A stretch of DNA of 43,733 bases from Comamonadaceae bacterium CD01 (GTDB lineage: Bacteria; Pseudomonadota; Gammaproteobacteria; Burkholderiales; Burkholderiaceae_C), in the NCBI GenBank assembly GCA_002894305.1, contig PGEI01000015.1, forward strand, positions 1-43,733, in the 5' to 3' direction. The first letter of the stretch is position 1, and every line of letters begins with the position of its first letter. Below the pieces are notes generated by a model that worked only from the letters and a program-made list of their open reading frames with translations, did no database searches and had not been told where the DNA came from. Below, piece after piece: positions 42,977 through 43,733 of the stretch. The position numbers and the translations under genes are program-made.

Positions 42977-43624
42977 ATGCGTAAAGCAATCGCCATCAGC
43001 TGTCTGTCGCTGGCCGTCGTGGCCACCGGCTGCGCCGACATGTCGCAAACCCAGCGCGGCACGGCCACGGGCGCCGGCGTTGGCGCGGTCGGCGGTGCGG
43101 TGATCGGCGCGATGACCGGAAGCGGCCACGCCGGCAAGGGCGCGGCCATAGGCGCCGCCGCCGGCGCGCTGGGCGGCTATATCTGGTCGCAGCACATGGA
43201 AAAGCAGAAGCAGGAGATGGAAGCGGTCACCCAGGGCACCGGCGTGGGCGTGACGCAGACGGCGGACAACCAGCTCAAGCTGGACATCCCCAGCGACATT
43301 TCGTTTGCCACCAACCGCGCCGACATCCAGCCCAACTTCCGCGCCATCCTGGATCGCTTTGCCGAGGGCCTGCGCAACAACCCGGCGGCCGAGGTGCGCA
43401 TCGTCGGCCACACCGACTCGACGGGCAGCGACGCGATCAACGACCCGCTGTCGCGCGACCGCGCCGCCAGCACGCGCAACTACCTGGTCGACCGCGGCGT
43501 GGACGGGCGGCGCATCCAGACCGAAGGCCGCGGCTCGCGCGAACCCATTGCCAGCAACGCCACGGCCGACGGCCGCGCGCGCAACCGCCGCGTCGAGATC
43601 TACGTGGGCGAGCGCCAGGGCTGA
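42977..43624 (+). CDS. OmpA-family lipoprotein with glycine-zipper domain
   Basis: A 215-aa envelope protein. Residues 1-18 are a signal peptide ending in a probable lipobox (VATGC, Cys19; Ala at -3 is not ideal). Residues about 32-67 are Gly/Ala-rich with repeated GxxxG (GAGVGAVGGAVIGAMTGSG and GAAIGAAAGALGG), a glycine-zipper membrane-associating segment. Residues about 100-212 are an OmpA C-terminal peptidoglycan-binding domain, with VRIVGHTDSTGSDAINDPLS, TEGRGSREP and GRARNRRVEIYV. AAGGAGAA precedes the ATG at 42977. It probably anchors the outer membrane to peptidoglycan, like YiaD. Confidence 0.95.
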   Translation: MRKAIAISCLSLAVVATGCADMSQTQRGTATGAGVGAVGGAVIGAMTGSGHAGKGAAIGAAAGALGGYIWSQHMEKQKQEMEAVTQGTGVGVTQTADNQLKLDIPSDISFATNRADIQPNFRAILDRFAEGLRNNPAAEVRIVGHTDSTGSDAINDPLSRDRAASTRNYLVDRGVDGRRIQTEGRGSREPIASNATADGRARNRRVEIYVGERQG

Positions 43625-43644
43625 ATAACCGGGTGCCTCCCCCA

Positions 43645-43676
43645 AGCCCGCCCGGCCCGTGCCCGGCGGGCTTTTT
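43645..43676 (+). terminator. Rho-independent terminator after OmpA-type gene
   Basis: AGCCCGCC (43645-43652) pairs with GGCGGGCT (43665-43672), an 8-bp stem that also can pair further inside the 12-base loop, followed by TTTT. Confidence 0.85.
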
Positions 43677-43686
43677 CATGCGCTTC

Positions 43687-43733
43687 ATTCCATTTCTATA
43701 TCGATCGAGTACGCGAAGGTGAAGCGCAGACAG
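43687..43733. repeat. Right copy of the 47-bp inverted repeat shared by both window ends
   Basis: The reverse complement of 19-65 with two differences. It begins 10 bp after the T-tract of the ompA terminator and runs to the last base of the window, so the full repeat continues outside. Confidence 0.85.

Noticed and set aside
42914-43645. Minus-strand frame opposite the OmpA-type gene
   Set aside because: Shadow; the plus strand has signal peptide, glycine zipper and complete OmpA domain with a good ribosome site.

Overview
The window is a GC-rich chromosomal segment with tightly packed, often overlapping genes. Gene content and protein style (dnaA-dnaN-gyrB without recF, a long RnpA, LptC/KdsC/KdsD, a YbfB/YjiJ-type transporter, a GAPDH-transketolase pair) point to a betaproteobacterium of the Burkholderiales, most likely Comamonadaceae. 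That placement is an inference from gene order and sequence style, not from a search. No rRNA, tRNA, CRISPR array, prophage or complete insertion sequence was found.

Layout. (1) 65-5997, leftward: a type I secretion operon (TolC-like outer-membrane protein, an unknown 82-aa protein, LapB-like ABC exporter, HlyD-like adaptor, LuxR-type regulator). Its substrate, probably a large adhesin, is not in the window. (2) 6370-12154: an alpha/beta hydrolase, then a translationally coupled pair made of an MHYT-PAS hybrid histidine kinase and an HD-GYP response regulator (cyclic-di-GMP turnover). (3) 12155-16574: nitronate monooxygenase with its LysR regulator, a divergent MFS transporter, a redoxin and a SRPBCC protein. 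(4) 16731-28217: the replication-origin neighbourhood. gyrB, dnaN and dnaA run left, and rpmH, rnpA, yidD, yidC and mnmE run right, with a putative oriC at about 22.1-22.4 kb. A solute-binding protein gene sits between yidC and mnmE. (5) 28331-33120: two unknown proteins, apt, a SlyD-type isomerase, a class-I glutamine amidotransferase and a ribosome hibernation factor. (6) 33194-38304: kdsD-kdsC-lptC for Kdo and LPS, with an SDR, divergent from a KefB-like antiporter. (7) 38367-43624: gap and tkt, mltA with a small membrane-protein gene whose start codon overlaps its own, and an OmpA-type lipoprotein.

The first and last bases of the window form a 47-bp inverted repeat (45/47 identical), so both ends run outward into copies of the same repeat family. 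The origin lies almost at the midpoint between them.

Most of the window is core genome. The best leads for something new are the small protein of the secretion operon, the overlapping mltA/small-membrane-protein starts, the MITE-like element at 29.1-29.3 kb, the two conserved-looking proteins of unknown function, the DnaA box inside the dnaA promoter, and the end repeats. I did not find convincing evidence of an entirely new multi-gene system.
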